64,000 nt of DNA. Source: Pseudomonadota bacterium (GTDB lineage: Bacteria; Pseudomonadota; Alphaproteobacteria; Rhizobiales; Xanthobacteraceae). Shown in pieces: positions 15,048-23,992 of this stretch (within the stretch, counting starts at the first letter, position 1; each line of letters begins with the position of its first letter). A program made the translations under genes and the position numbers. The notes below the pieces were generated by a model, which was not told the DNA's origin, ran no database searches, and saw nothing but the letters and a program-made list of their open reading frames with translations. The DNA is taken from contig JAEWIX010000025.1 of NCBI GenBank assembly GCA_023386885.1, forward strand, positions 62,001 through 126,000, given 5' to 3'.

Positions 15048-17321
15048 TCAGCCCTTCACAGCCTCAGCGGCAGCAATCGCCGCCATGTTGATGATGCCGC
15101 GGCTCGTCACCGTCGGCGCCAGCACATGCGCGGCCTTGCCCGTGCCCATCAGGATAGGCCCGATGGGAAGACCGTTGTTGATCTCCGCGAGCAAGGTCAG
15201 CGACAGGTTCGCCGCTTCCAGATTGGGGAAAATCAGGAGATTGGCTTCGCCCGAGAATGCCGGATTGGAAATGTAGTCCTTGCGCAGCGTCTCGTTGACG
15301 GCGAGATCGCCCGGCATTTCGCCTTCGACCAACAGGTCCGGCGCAATCGCCTTCAGCTTGCGATAGACCTCACGCATCTTCGCGGCGGAGGCGGCGTCGC
15401 GCGAACCGAACGCCGAGTGGCTGAGCAGCGCCACCTTCGCCTTGATCGCAAAGCGGCTCATGTGATCGCGCGCCTGCAAGGTGATCTTCACCAACTCGTC
15501 GGCATCGGGATCGGCGTTGACGTAAGTATCCGCGAGGAAGAACGTGCCGCGCGGCATGATCAGCACCGACAGCGTCGACAGATGCGAGACGCCATCGGCC
15601 AAGCCCAGGATCGATTGTACCTCCTGCGCGTGGCGCGGGAAATCGCCTTCCAGCCCGCACAACAGCGCGTCGGCTTCGCCGCGCCGCACCGCCAGCGCGC
15701 CGATGGCCGTGGTGTTGGTGCGCACGATGGCGCGCGCGCCGTCCAGCGTCACGCCGTTGCGCTCCTGCAAGGAATGATAGAGCGCGACGTAATCGCGATA
15801 GCGCGGATCGTCTTCCGGATTGATGATCTCGATATCGCCGGCGCGCAGCGGCAACCCCAGCCGCTCGAAGCGTTGTTCGATCACCGTCGGTCGTCCGATC
15901 AGGATCGGGCGTGCAATCTGCTCGACGATCAGCACATGCGCGGCGCGCAGCACCCGCTCATCCTCGCCATCGGCAAAGGCAACGCGGATGTTCTTGCCGA
16001 GCGTCTGCTCGATCATCGGCTTCATCACCAGACCGGAGCGGAACACGAAGCGCTTGAGGCTGTCCTGATAGGCCGCCATGTCGGCGATCGGCCGGCGCGC
16101 CACGCCGCTGCTCATCGCCGCCTGCGCCACCGCCGGAGCGATGCGCAGGATCAGGCGCTGATCGAACGGCGACGGAATCAGATAATCGCGCCCGAACGTC
16201 GCCGGCGCGCCGCTGGCGGTGACATCCATCGCCGGCTCATGCGCCAGTTGCGCAATGGCATAGGCGGCGGCGCGCTTCATGTCTTCGTTGATGACGGTCG
16301 CGCCGGAATCCAGCGCGCCACGGAAGATGAAGGGGAAGCACAGGACGTTGTTGACCTGATTCGGATAGTCCGAGCGCCCGGTACAGATCAGCGCATCCGG
16401 CCGTGCCGCGATGGCAACTTCCGGCATGATCTCCGGCACCGGATTGGACAGCGCCAGGATGACCGGATTCTCCGCCATGTCGCGGATCATTTCGGGCTTC
16501 AATGCACCGGCTTGCGACAGGCCGACATAGATATCCGCGCCAGCCATCACGTCAGCGAGTTCGGTCGCATCCGTCTCCTGCGCGAAGGCGCCGCGCCAGC
16601 GATCGACCGAGTTACCGCGCTTGGTGGTGACGAGGCCCTTGCTGTCCGCGATGAAGATGTTCTCGCGCTTGGCGCCGACCGCGATCAGCATATCCATGCA
16701 AGCGATGGCCGCGGCGCCTGCACCTGACGTGCAGATCTTGACGCTGCCGATATCCTTGCCCACCAGTTGCATCGCGTTGAGCACGGCGGCGGCGACGATG
16801 ATCGCGGTGCCGTGCTGGTCGTCGTGGAAGACCGGAATCTTCATGCGCTCGCGCAGCGTCTCTTCGACCAGGAAACAATCCGGCGCTTTGATATCTTCCA
16901 GATTGATACCGCCGAAACTCGGCTCCAGCGGCGCGATGATCTCGATCAGTTTCGCGGGATCGTTTTCCGCGATCTCGATGTCGATGCCGTCGATACCGGC
17001 GAATTTCTTGAACAGGACCGCCTTGCCTTCCATCACCGGCTTGGCCGCCGCAGCGCCGATGTTGCCGAGCCCGAGCACCGCGGTACCGTTGGAGATCACT
17101 GCGACGAGATTGCCCTTCGCGGTGTAGCGATAGGCCTGCTCCGGGTCGGCGGCAATTTCCTCGCACGGTGCTGCAACGCCCGGCGAATAGGCCAGCGACA
17201 GATCGCGCGTGTTGGAGAGCGGCTTGGTCGGCGTCAGCTCGATCTTGCCCGGCTTGGGAAGTTCGTGAAAACGCAGCGCCGACGCGCGCAGATTGGCTTG
17301 GTCTTCTTCCGACACGATCAT
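15048..17321 (-). CDS. maeB: NADP-dependent malic enzyme with C-terminal phosphotransacetylase-like domain
   Basis: Malic enzyme decarboxylates malate to pyruvate and makes NADPH. The 757-residue protein has the malic N-domain (SLAYSPGVAAPCEEIA; KGNLVAVISNGTAVLGLGNI), the substrate loop FHDDQHGTAIIVAAAVLNA, and a Rossmann NAD(P) domain (ICTSGAGAAAIACMDML). From about residue 430 it has a phosphotransacetylase-like domain (RVAFADGEDERVLRAAHVL) that in this family is regulatory, probably sensing acetyl-CoA, and not catalytic. This fused length is normal for MaeB/DME/TME of Rhizobiales. The ATG at 17321 is followed by MIVSEEDQANLRASAL. Enzyme class DME versus TME cannot be told from the sequence. 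Confidence 0.93.
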   Translation of the reverse strand: MIVSEEDQANLRASALRFHELPKPGKIELTPTKPLSNTRDLSLAYSPGVAAPCEEIAADPEQAYRYTAKGNLVAVISNGTAVLGLGNIGAAAAKPVMEGKAVLFKKFAGIDGIDIEIAENDPAKLIEIIAPLEPSFGGINLEDIKAPDCFLVEETLRERMKIPVFHDDQHGTAIIVAAAVLNAMQLVGKDIGSVKICTSGAGAAAIACMDMLIAVGAKRENIFIADSKGLVTTKRGNSVDRWRGAFAQETDATELADVMAGADIYVGLSQAGALKPEMIRDMAENPVILALSNPVPEIMPEVAIAARPDALICTGRSDYPNQVNNVLCFPFIFRGALDSGATVINEDMKRAAAYAIAQLAHEPAMDVTASGAPATFGRDYLIPSPFDQRLILRIAPAVAQAAMSSGVARRPIADMAAYQDSLKRFVFRSGLVMKPMIEQTLGKNIRVAFADGEDERVLRAAHVLIVEQIARPILIGRPTVIEQRFERLGLPLRAGDIEIINPEDDPRYRDYVALYHSLQERNGVTLDGARAIVRTNTTAIGALAVRRGEADALLCGLEGDFPRHAQEVQSILGLADGVSHLSTLSVLIMPRGTFFLADTYVNADPDADELVKITLQARDHMSRFAIKAKVALLSHSAFGSRDAASAAKMREVYRKLKAIAPDLLVEGEMPGDLAVNETLRKDYISNPAFSGEANLLIFPNLEAANLSLTLLAEINNGLPIGPILMGTGKAAHVLAPTVTSRGIINMAAIAAAEAVKG

Positions 17322-17541
17322 CCCCCCGATGTGTCAGTCCCACGCCGCGCGCGTCCCGAACACAACTTCAATGCCGATAGCTGCATACCGCCGTTCAGCG
17401 GCATATCCAAACGGGGGCACCAACAAAATGCTAATCCTGCGTCAGGTCAAGTCAATCGTCCTCGCGCGACGAACGGAATCATTGACAGCCGCGTGTCCGA
17501 TTTTCATCCCGTCGCGGCAGAGCGTTTTGCAAATGATGGAA

Positions 17542-18627
17542 TCAAGCGCCCGCCAGCGACCACGGCAGCGTGACGCCGCCCTGAAAGACCACGACCTCGC
17601 TGTCGTCCACCGCGACGGCAGGCATCACGCGGCTCTCGCGGCGCTCCAGCCTGATCGTTCCGCTGTTCGGCGCCATGCCGTAGAAGCGCGCGCCGTTGAG
17701 CGAGGCAAATGTCTCAAAACGATCCAGCGCGTTCTCCTCGTCGAACACCTGCACGTAAGTCTGCAACGCAGTCGCGCCGCCGAAGATGCCGGCCGAACAG
17801 CATTCGGCTTCCTTGCGCGTGCGCAGATGCGGCGCGGTGTCGGTGCCGATGAAGAAGCAACTTTCGCCGGAGGTCGCGGCCTTTCGCAGTGCCAGCCGAT
17901 GCCGCTCGCGCTTCGCCACCGGCAGGCAATACAGATGCGGCTGCAATCCGCCCTGGAAGATCGAGGTGCGGTTGATGACGAGATGATGCGGCGTGATCGT
18001 CGCGGCGGCACGCGCGGCATGGGCGCGGACGATATCCAGCGTCTCCGCCGTGGTGGCGTGCTCGATCACCACCTTGAGGCCGGGATGGCGCTTGAGCAGC
18101 GGCAGCAGGCTGTGCTCCATGAACGCCGCCTCGCGATCGAAGATATCGATCGCCGGATCGGTGGATTCGCCATGGATCAACACCGGCATCCCGATTTTTT
18201 CCATGCGTTCCAGCACCGGCGCCAGCGCCGGGATATCGGTGACGCCGTGATGCGCGTTGGTGGTGGCGCCGGCGGGATAGAGCTTCGCCGCGACCCACAC
18301 GCCCTCGGCATGACCGCGTTCGATCTCATCCGGCGACGTGGCATCGGTGAGATAACACGTCATCAGCGGCTGAAAGTCGGAGCCCTGCGGCCGCGCCGCC
18401 AGAATGCGTTCACGATAGGCGCTGGCCATCACCACGGTTGTCACCGGCGGTACAAGGTTCGGCATGATGATGCCGCGCGCGAACTGCGCGGCGGTGAACG
18501 GCAGCACGGCCTTCAGCATCGCGCCGTCGCGCAGATGCACATGCCAGTCGTCCGGCCGGCGGATGGTGATGGAGGCGACCGGCGCGGCACTGGCCGCCGC
18601 CTTGTCGAACATCGCGTCGAGACTCAT
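17542..18627 (-). CDS. pyrC: Dihydroorotase, homodimeric class
   Basis: PyrC closes carbamoyl aspartate to dihydroorotate in pyrimidine synthesis. The 361-residue product has the metal motif RPDDWHVHLRDG, the carbamylated-lysine region AAKLYPAGATTNAHHG, the metal His in VIEHATTAET, and the catalytic Asp in FIGTDTAPH. This is the class II (E. coli-type) enzyme, not the CAD-like PyrC. The N-terminus carries about 20 residues before the fold. The gene ends 220 bases from the start of the malic enzyme gene on the same strand. No other pyr gene is adjacent. Confidence 0.93.
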   Translation of the reverse strand: MSLDAMFDKAAASAAPVASITIRRPDDWHVHLRDGAMLKAVLPFTAAQFARGIIMPNLVPPVTTVVMASAYRERILAARPQGSDFQPLMTCYLTDATSPDEIERGHAEGVWVAAKLYPAGATTNAHHGVTDIPALAPVLERMEKIGMPVLIHGESTDPAIDIFDREAAFMEHSLLPLLKRHPGLKVVIEHATTAETLDIVRAHAARAAATITPHHLVINRTSIFQGGLQPHLYCLPVAKRERHRLALRKAATSGESCFFIGTDTAPHLRTRKEAECCSAGIFGGATALQTYVQVFDEENALDRFETFASLNGARFYGMAPNSGTIRLERRESRVMPAVAVDDSEVVVFQGGVTLPWSLAGA

Positions 18628-18766
18628 GCCGTCCCCTTGCCGTGGGCGCGCAATCGCGCGTTGGAAACACCAGCCTGTGTCATGCGAACGATGGTCCTCG
18701 AATTGTGGAAATCATTAGCGGCATTATAGGCCGAACGACGACGTGCTTGAAACCCGCACGCGTATC

Positions 18767-19675
18767 CTATCGGTGTCGCGCACGTGCCAAACGGTCTGCA
18801 AGAAATGCGATCAGCGCCTCGACCCGCGCCGGGCGCGGGCCACCGGGCGGCATCACCAGATGCACCGCGCCCTCGGTCTGTTTCCAGTCTTTCAGAATAA
18901 CCTCGACCTGTCCGGCCGCGATGGCGTCGCCGACGATAAAGTCCGGCAGATCGGCGATGCCGAGGCCGGCGATCAGGGCCGGCAGCACCGCCTCGCCGTT
19001 GTTGACGCGCAACTGCCCCGACGGCCGCACCGTGGCCTCCTCGCCGGCGGCATTGGTGAAGTGCCAGACGTTCGGCGTCGAGAGGTACGCGTAGGCGAAG
19101 CAACGATGCTGCGCCAGATGCATCGGATGCGTCGGGCGGCCGAAGCGTTCGAGATAGCTCGGGGCAGCGACGGTATGACGCGGCATCGCGCACAATCGCC
19201 GCGCCACCAGCGAGGAATCCGGCAGGCTGGCGATCCGCACACCGATGTCGAAGCCCTCGCCGATCAGATCGACCATGGCGTCGCTCAGGTGCATGTCCAC
19301 CGCCACGTCCGGATATTGCGCCAGGAAATCCGGCAGCAGCGGCGCCAGCACCTTGACGCCGAACGTCATCGGCACTGCGAGCCGCACCAGCCCACGCGGC
19401 GCGGCGGATTGCGCCAGTGCCTCGTTCTCCGCCGCTTCACCGTCGGCCAGCAGTTGCGCCGCGCGCGTGGCCAGCGTCCGCCCGGCGTCGGTCAGCGCCA
19501 GCCGGCGCGAGGTGCGATTGAACAGCCGCGCGCCTAGCCGCTCCTCCAGCCGCCCCACGGCCTTGGAGACGGTGGCCTTGGACAACGCCAGTTCGGTCGC
19601 TGCCGCCGCGAAGGAGCGCAGTTCCACCACCTTGGCGAAGATCGCCAGCGCCTCGAAATCCGGGAGTTTCGACAT
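18767..19675 (-). CDS. LysR-family transcriptional regulator
   Basis: The 302-residue protein has the usual N-terminal winged helix-turn-helix (FEALAIFAKVVELRSFAAAATELALSKATVSKAV is the typical layout, residues 7-41) and a two-lobed effector-binding domain. It belongs to the large group of LysR proteins that are divergently transcribed from their targets. Here the target is most likely the pirin-WrbA pair, 107 bases away on the opposite strand. Similar LysR-pirin-WrbA sets in proteobacteria often respond to quinones or electrophiles, but the inducer here is unknown. Confidence 0.9.
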   Translation of the reverse strand: MSKLPDFEALAIFAKVVELRSFAAAATELALSKATVSKAVGRLEERLGARLFNRTSRRLALTDAGRTLATRAAQLLADGEAAENEALAQSAAPRGLVRLAVPMTFGVKVLAPLLPDFLAQYPDVAVDMHLSDAMVDLIGEGFDIGVRIASLPDSSLVARRLCAMPRHTVAAPSYLERFGRPTHPMHLAQHRCFAYAYLSTPNVWHFTNAAGEEATVRPSGQLRVNNGEAVLPALIAGLGIADLPDFIVGDAIAAGQVEVILKDWKQTEGAVHLVMPPGGPRPARVEALIAFLADRLARARHR

Positions 19676-19686
19676 ATCAAATTCAG

Positions 19687-19701
19687 AAACAATGAGTTTC
19701 G
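19687..19701. promoter_or_regulatory. Candidate LysR operator between the LysR and pirin genes
   Basis: GAAAC-N5-GTTTC (19687-19691 and 19697-19701) is a small dyad in the 107-base divergent region, 12 bases upstream of the LysR start codon and 82 before the pirin start. It fits the size of a LysR half-site pair, but there is no second copy to compare with. Confidence 0.35.
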
Positions 19702-19782
19702 ATAGTTTCTATTTATACGCCAATGCGATCGACGTATCTAGTCCCCAACAGAGTTCGAACCCCGTTCGAAAGGAGTTATCCG

Positions 19783-20481
19783 ATGATTGAACTTCGCCCC
19801 TTCGACAGCCTCGGCGGCGCCAACCATGGCTGGCTCAATGCCAAGCATCATTTCTCGTTCGCCAGCTACCACGACCCCAAGCGCATGAGCCACGGCAGCC
19901 TGCGGGTCTGGAACGACGACGAAATCGCACCGAATTCGGGCTTTCCTCCGCACCCGCACGCCAACATGGAGATCATCACCTTCGTTCGCGAAGGCGCGAT
20001 CACCCATCAGGACTCGCTCGGCAACAAGGGCCGCACCGAGGCCGGCGACGTGCAGGTGATGAGCGCAGGCTCCGGCATCCGCCATGCGGAATACAACCTC
20101 GAACCGGTGACGACGCGGATCTTCCAGATCTGGATCGAGCCGACGCAGGACGGCGGCCAGCCGTGCTGGGGCGCCAAGCCGTTCCCCAAGGGCGACCGCT
20201 CCGGCAAGTTCGTCACGCTCGCCAGCGGCATCAAAGGCGACGCCGACGCGCTGCCGATCCGTGCCGATGCGCGGGTGGTGGCGGCCACGGTGAAGGCCGG
20301 CGAAAGCGTCAGCTATGCGCTCGGCGCGAACCGCAACGGCTATCTCGTCCCTGCCACCGGCGCAATCGAGGTCAACGGCGTGCGCGCCAACGCCCGCGAC
20401 GGCGTCGCGATCAGCGACGAGAGCAACGTGACGATCACCGCGCTCGCGGACTCGGAACTGGTTCTCGTCGACGCCGCATAA
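19783..20481 (+). CDS. Pirin family protein
   Basis: The 232-residue protein has the bicupin pirin fold. It opens with MIELRPFDSLGGANHGWLNA, and the metal-binding motif is FPPHPHANMEIITFV with a further ligand in SGIRHAEYN. Pirins bind Fe or Ni and some have quercetin dioxygenase activity, while others act as co-regulators. AGGAG at 19771-19775 fixes the start at 19783; the upstream in-frame ATG (19723) overlaps the regulator's promoter. It is followed after 90 bases by wrbA on the same strand, which suggests a shared quinone or oxidative stress role. Confidence 0.9.
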   Translation: MIELRPFDSLGGANHGWLNAKHHFSFASYHDPKRMSHGSLRVWNDDEIAPNSGFPPHPHANMEIITFVREGAITHQDSLGNKGRTEAGDVQVMSAGSGIRHAEYNLEPVTTRIFQIWIEPTQDGGQPCWGAKPFPKGDRSGKFVTLASGIKGDADALPIRADARVVAATVKAGESVSYALGANRNGYLVPATGAIEVNGVRANARDGVAISDESNVTITALADSELVLVDAA

Positions 20482-20492
20482 CCTCTCAACCC

Positions 20493-20521
20493 GTCATGCC
20501 CGCGCTTGTCACGGGCATGAC
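20493..20521. repeat. Dispersed palindromic repeat, copy D (variant core)
   Basis: GTCATGCCCG and CGGGCATGAC form a perfect 10-bp stem around a 9-base loop. It resembles the other copies (GTCATGGCCGG) with one changed position and lies between the pirin gene and wrbA, where it could weaken readthrough. Confidence 0.7.
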
Positions 20522-20571
20522 ACCTCCTCCCCCAACAACTCCCACTTCAGCCAGACAATCGGAGATTCGAC

Positions 20572-21171
20572 ATGGCAAAAGTTCTCGTCCTTTATTATTC
20601 CGCCTATGGCCACATCGAAGCGATGGCCAATGCCGTCGCCGAAGGCGCGCGCGAAGCCGGTGCGACCGTGGACATCAAGCGTGTGCCCGAACTGGTACCG
20701 CCGGACGTCGCCAAGGCCGCGCACTACAAACTCGATCAGGCCGCGCCGATCGCCAACATCAACGACCTCGCCAACTATGACGCGATCGTCGTCGGCACCG
20801 GCACGCGCTTCGGCCGCATGTCGTCGCAGATGGCGAACTTCCTCGATCAGGCCGGCGGGCTGTGGGCCAAGGGCGCGCTGCACGGCAAGGTCGGCGGTGC
20901 CTTCTCGTCGAGCGCGACGCAACACGGCGGCCAGGAGACCACGTTGTTCTCCATCATCACCAACCTGCTGCACTTCGGCATGACCATCGTGGGGTTGAAC
21001 TACGGCTTTACCGGCCAGATGGGCGTCAAGGAAGTGACCGGCGGCGCGCCCTACGGCGCAACCACCATCACCGACGGTGACGGCAGCCGCCTGCCCAGCG
21101 CCAACGAACTCGCCGGCGCGCGCTATCAGGGTCGGGTGATCGCGGAAACCGCGACCAAGCTGCATGGCTGA
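20572..21171 (+). CDS. wrbA: NAD(P)H:quinone oxidoreductase, type IV (WrbA)
   Basis: WrbA reduces quinones by two electrons with FMN and so avoids semiquinones. The 199-residue product starts MAKVLVLYYSAYGHIEAMAN, which is the FMN phosphate loop. It has GTGTRFGRMSSQMANFLDQ and SSSATQHGGQETTLFS, both hallmarks of the family, and YGATTITDGDGSRLPS near the C-terminus. Length and motifs match E. coli WrbA (198). It is the second gene after the LysR-pirin region and is likely co-regulated. No adjacent aromatic degradation gene points to a specific quinone. Confidence 0.96.
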   Translation: MAKVLVLYYSAYGHIEAMANAVAEGAREAGATVDIKRVPELVPPDVAKAAHYKLDQAAPIANINDLANYDAIVVGTGTRFGRMSSQMANFLDQAGGLWAKGALHGKVGGAFSSSATQHGGQETTLFSIITNLLHFGMTIVGLNYGFTGQMGVKEVTGGAPYGATTITDGDGSRLPSANELAGARYQGRVIAETATKLHG

Positions 21172-21288
21172 TAGGTCGTTGGGTCAAGCACCTGGGGGCA
21201 TGCGCTTGGCGCATGTCCCCCGCGCCGAACCCAACATTGCAGCGGCCGTGGTCACGATTATCTGGGCGGGAACCAAATGGAGTCCGCC

Positions 21289-21393
21289 ATGAGTGAGATG
21301 TATTACCTCTACTACACAACCCCGAGCCCGCTGCCGCGCTTTGTCATCGACTGGATTCGCAGCAACTTCGGACGTGCGGCCTCCGGCCGGTGA
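21289..21393 (+). CDS. Possible small protein of 34 residues
   Basis: An open frame of 34 codons, MSEMYYLYYTTPSPLPRFVI onward, starts at an ATG with GGAG six bases before it (21279-21282). It ends at 21393, followed by a strong terminator at 21452. The Tyr-rich start and final DWIRSNFGRA stretch look like an amphipathic segment, and one could also read it as a remnant of a larger protein. Two features favour a real gene: the ribosome site and its position just before a terminator. I recognise no family. Confidence 0.4.
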   Translation: MSEMYYLYYTTPSPLPRFVIDWIRSNFGRAASGR

Positions 21394-21451
21394 TCGTTGC
21401 GCGGTCGCCCCTCGGCCCGCCCTTCGTCGTCGTGTCGTAGCACCTTGAAAA

Positions 21452-21476
21452 GCCCGCCTCATCGGCGGGCTTTTTT
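21452..21476 (+). terminator. Rho-independent terminator
   Basis: GCCCGCC (21452-21458) and GGCGGGC (21464-21470) form a 7-bp stem with a 5-base loop, followed by six T. AAAA on the other side means it could also stop the convergent minus-strand transcript of the DUF2171 gene. Confidence 0.85.
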
Positions 21477-21513
21477 GCGATCTCGAAATTGTTCGTCCGT
21501 CGCGGAACGGTGC

Positions 21514-21744
21514 TCACGATGCCTTTTGCAACGCGCTGATGTCGTTCACCGGCTTGTTGAGATGGACGTGGCTATCGACATGATCGACCCAACTCAACGG
21601 CACCAGATGGTGTTTGCCGTCGGGCGAACCGGTCTTCGTCAGTTTGATCTTGTCGCTTCCTTCCATGTGATCGACCTGTCCGATTTTCTTGCCGGCGGAA
21701 TCGAGCACGTCCATATGTTCCTTGATCTTTGCAACATCCATCAT
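21514..21744 (-). CDS. DUF2171-type small protein (PRC-barrel-like)
   Basis: The 76-residue product reads MMDVAKIKEHMDVLDSAGKK and then a short beta-rich region (GQVDHMEGSDKIKLTK, HLVPLSWVDHV). This matches DUF2171, a small family resembling PRC-barrel domains and often seen near stress genes. It has no known activity. AGGAGCAG lies 6-13 bases upstream of the start at 21744. The ATG pair at 21744 and 21741 leaves a one-residue uncertainty. It is divergent from the CsbD-like gene, with about 170 bases between them. Confidence 0.75.
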   Translation of the reverse strand: MMDVAKIKEHMDVLDSAGKKIGQVDHMEGSDKIKLTKTGSPDGKHHLVPLSWVDHVDSHVHLNKPVNDISALQKAS

Positions 21745-21912
21745 TTCGCTGCTCCTGTATTTTCGTCGCAGCCCCTGACACTCACAACACCCGTCGCCGC
21801 GACCGGTTGCATCCGATCGCAATTCGTCGGCGCCCATGGAACTGACAACCGTGACGTCGCGTTGATAAACGACACAGACAGAGGCGGCATGTTCGCCACG
21901 GAGATCAATCGC

Positions 21913-22287
21913 ATGGACAAGGATCGGATCGCGGGCGCAGCCAAGGATCTCGCCGGCAAAGCGGAAGGCGCGTTCGGAAAAGTGACGGGCGACGCCGAGA
22001 CGGAAATTTCGGGCCGCGCGCGTGAAGCCGCCGGCACCACGCAGAACGCTTTCGGCCAGGCCAAGGACGCCGTGCGTGACCTGGGCGAGGCCGCGAGCGG
22101 CTATGCACAGGACGCGCTCGATGCCGGCAGCGATTACTATCGCGATGGCAGCCGCACCGTGGCCGCGAAAATCAGGGAGCAGCCGATGACCGCCCTGTTC
22201 GCCGCCGGCGCCATCGGATTCACGCTGGGCGTACTGCTGACGCACCAGCCCCGCCGCCGCAGCAATTGGCGCGATTATTATCGCTAG
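21913..22287 (+). CDS. CsbD-like stress protein with a C-terminal hydrophobic segment
   Basis: The 124-residue product starts MDKDRIAGAAKDLAGKAEGA, the CsbD consensus, followed by a second Ala/Gly/Lys-rich amphipathic stretch like those of late-embryogenesis-type proteins. Unlike short CsbD proteins it ends with one transmembrane helix (TALFAAGAIGFTLGVLLT) and an Arg-rich tail. This layout is shared with ElaB/YgaM-like anchors that attach to the inner membrane or to ribosomes. Two starts are possible, ATG at 21913 or at 21889 (eight residues longer). I chose the family start. No partner gene is adjacent. Confidence 0.72.
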   Translation: MDKDRIAGAAKDLAGKAEGAFGKVTGDAETEISGRAREAAGTTQNAFGQAKDAVRDLGEAASGYAQDALDAGSDYYRDGSRTVAAKIREQPMTALFAAGAIGFTLGVLLTHQPRRRSNWRDYYR

Positions 22288-22382
22288 TGATCGATACAAT
22301 CATGTAATCCCGCGAGGGCCACTTCGCGGGATCACATGATCGTTGCTGGAACGCACGCGCTGCTTCCGCGACAATGCCAGCC

Positions 22383-23942
22383 ATGAAACATCTCTTCCGC
22401 AATTCCTTACGTAGTTGCGCGATCGCTCTCGCGCTGATCTCCTTGCCGGTATCCGCGTGGTCGCAAGACGCCGCCGGTGCCGCCACGGCCGCGCAGCGTC
22501 AGGATGCATCCCGTCAGGATTCGTCGCGTGCGAAGGGCGACAATGCCGGCGGCGTGTTGAACCTGTTGCCGGCTGACGCGACCTCCGATCACACGCTTGA
22601 CCTCGATGGACACAAGCTCGCCTATACCGCGACAGCCGGCACGCTGAACCTCTACGACCAGAGCGGTAAACGCTCGGCGGCGGTGTTCTATACCAGCTAT
22701 GTCGCCAAGGATCAGCGCCCGGATCGTCCGATTACATTCGTCTTCAACGGCGGTCCGGGCGCGGCCTCCGCATTCCTGCATCTTGGACTTGTCGGCCCGC
22801 GCCGGCTCGACTTCGGGCCGACCGAGCGCGACGGCGCCAATGCCAAACTCATCGACAATCCGCAAAGCTGGCTCGCCTTCACCGATCTCGTGCTGATCGA
22901 TCCCATCGGCACCGGCTGGAGCCGCACCGCGAAGGCCGACGATGCCAAGAATTTCTACGGCGTGCGGCAGGATGCGCAATCCATTGCCAAGGTCATCGCG
23001 CTCTATTTGTCGCATCAAGGACGGACCGGTGCACCGACATATCTTCTCGGCGAAAGCTATGGTGGCTTCCGCGCCGCCAAGGTCGCGTCCGCCCTGAGCG
23101 ACGAACAAGGTATCGTCGTCTCCGGCATCGTGATGCTGTCGCCATTGCTCGACGGCGCGCTGACCTTCGGCGGCAATCGGCTGGCGCTCGGCGCAGCACT
23201 GCAACTGCCGTCGCTTGCCGCCGCCGAACTCGAACGCCGCAACGCCTTCTCGCTGAAGGATCAGCAAGCCGCAGAACGGTTCGCGCTGACGGACTATCTC
23301 ACGACGCTGGCGGGACCGGCACCGACCGGGCCGGACGCGGATGCGTTCTACCGGCGCGTCGCCGACATCACCGGCCTGCCGCTCGACGCGATCCGGAAAC
23401 GGCGCGGCTTCATTCGCGATGCTTACGTCAAGCACCTGCGCCGCAGCGACGATGCACTGGTGAGCCGTTACGACATCACGCTGGCGGCGCCCGATCCTTC
23501 TCCGGAGACCGACAGCGCTCACAGCGACGATCCGGTGCTGGATGGATTCATCCGCGCCTATGGCGGCGCGTTCGCCAACTACGCGCGCAATGAGCTCGGT
23601 TTCAAGACCGAGATGACTTACGCGCTGCTCGCCGACGGCGTGAACGGCCGCTGGGACTGGGGTTCGGGCGGTCGCGCGATGGCCAGCGTCACCGACGATC
23701 TGCGTCAGTTGCTGGCCATCAATCCCACGCTTCGCGTGATGATCGCGAATGGCTACAGCGACTTGGTCACGCCCTACGCCGCCAGCAAGTATGTTGTCGA
23801 TCACCTGCCGGAGACGCTGACGGAGCGCGTCAGCTTCAAGGTCTATCGCGGCGGCCACATGCTCTATACCCACGCCCCCTCGCGCAACGCCTTCACTGCC
23901 GACGCCAAGGCCTTCTATGCGCAAGGGGCGGAGAAGAAGTGA
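22383..23942 (+). CDS. Exported S10 family serine carboxypeptidase-like protein
   Basis: The 519-residue product begins with a signal peptide (MKHLFRNSLRSCAIALALIS, then cleavage near AWSQ) and is therefore periplasmic or secreted. The alpha/beta hydrolase core has the S10 hallmarks: oxyanion segment FNGGPGAASAF, nucleophile in LGESYGGFRAAKV, Asp in NGYSDLVTPY, and His in YRGGHMLYTH. S10 enzymes remove C-terminal amino acids at acidic pH. Bacterial homologues occur widely in proteobacteria, but their substrates are unknown. It lies alone on its strand, with its end 50 bases from the convergent ligD end. Confidence 0.9.
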   Translation: MKHLFRNSLRSCAIALALISLPVSAWSQDAAGAATAAQRQDASRQDSSRAKGDNAGGVLNLLPADATSDHTLDLDGHKLAYTATAGTLNLYDQSGKRSAAVFYTSYVAKDQRPDRPITFVFNGGPGAASAFLHLGLVGPRRLDFGPTERDGANAKLIDNPQSWLAFTDLVLIDPIGTGWSRTAKADDAKNFYGVRQDAQSIAKVIALYLSHQGRTGAPTYLLGESYGGFRAAKVASALSDEQGIVVSGIVMLSPLLDGALTFGGNRLALGAALQLPSLAAAELERRNAFSLKDQQAAERFALTDYLTTLAGPAPTGPDADAFYRRVADITGLPLDAIRKRRGFIRDAYVKHLRRSDDALVSRYDITLAAPDPSPETDSAHSDDPVLDGFIRAYGGAFANYARNELGFKTEMTYALLADGVNGRWDWGSGGRAMASVTDDLRQLLAINPTLRVMIANGYSDLVTPYAASKYVVDHLPETLTERVSFKVYRGGHMLYTHAPSRNAFTADAKAFYAQGAEKK

Positions 23943-23992
23943 GAGCGGGCAGTGCCGACGGACGATGCGGCGAATCGCGCGATGGCGTCATC

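Noticed and set aside
15003..16727. 574-codon plus-strand frame opposite the malic enzyme gene
   Set aside because: It is Arg/His/Gln-rich, without any recognisable domain, and lies fully opposite a clear maeB.
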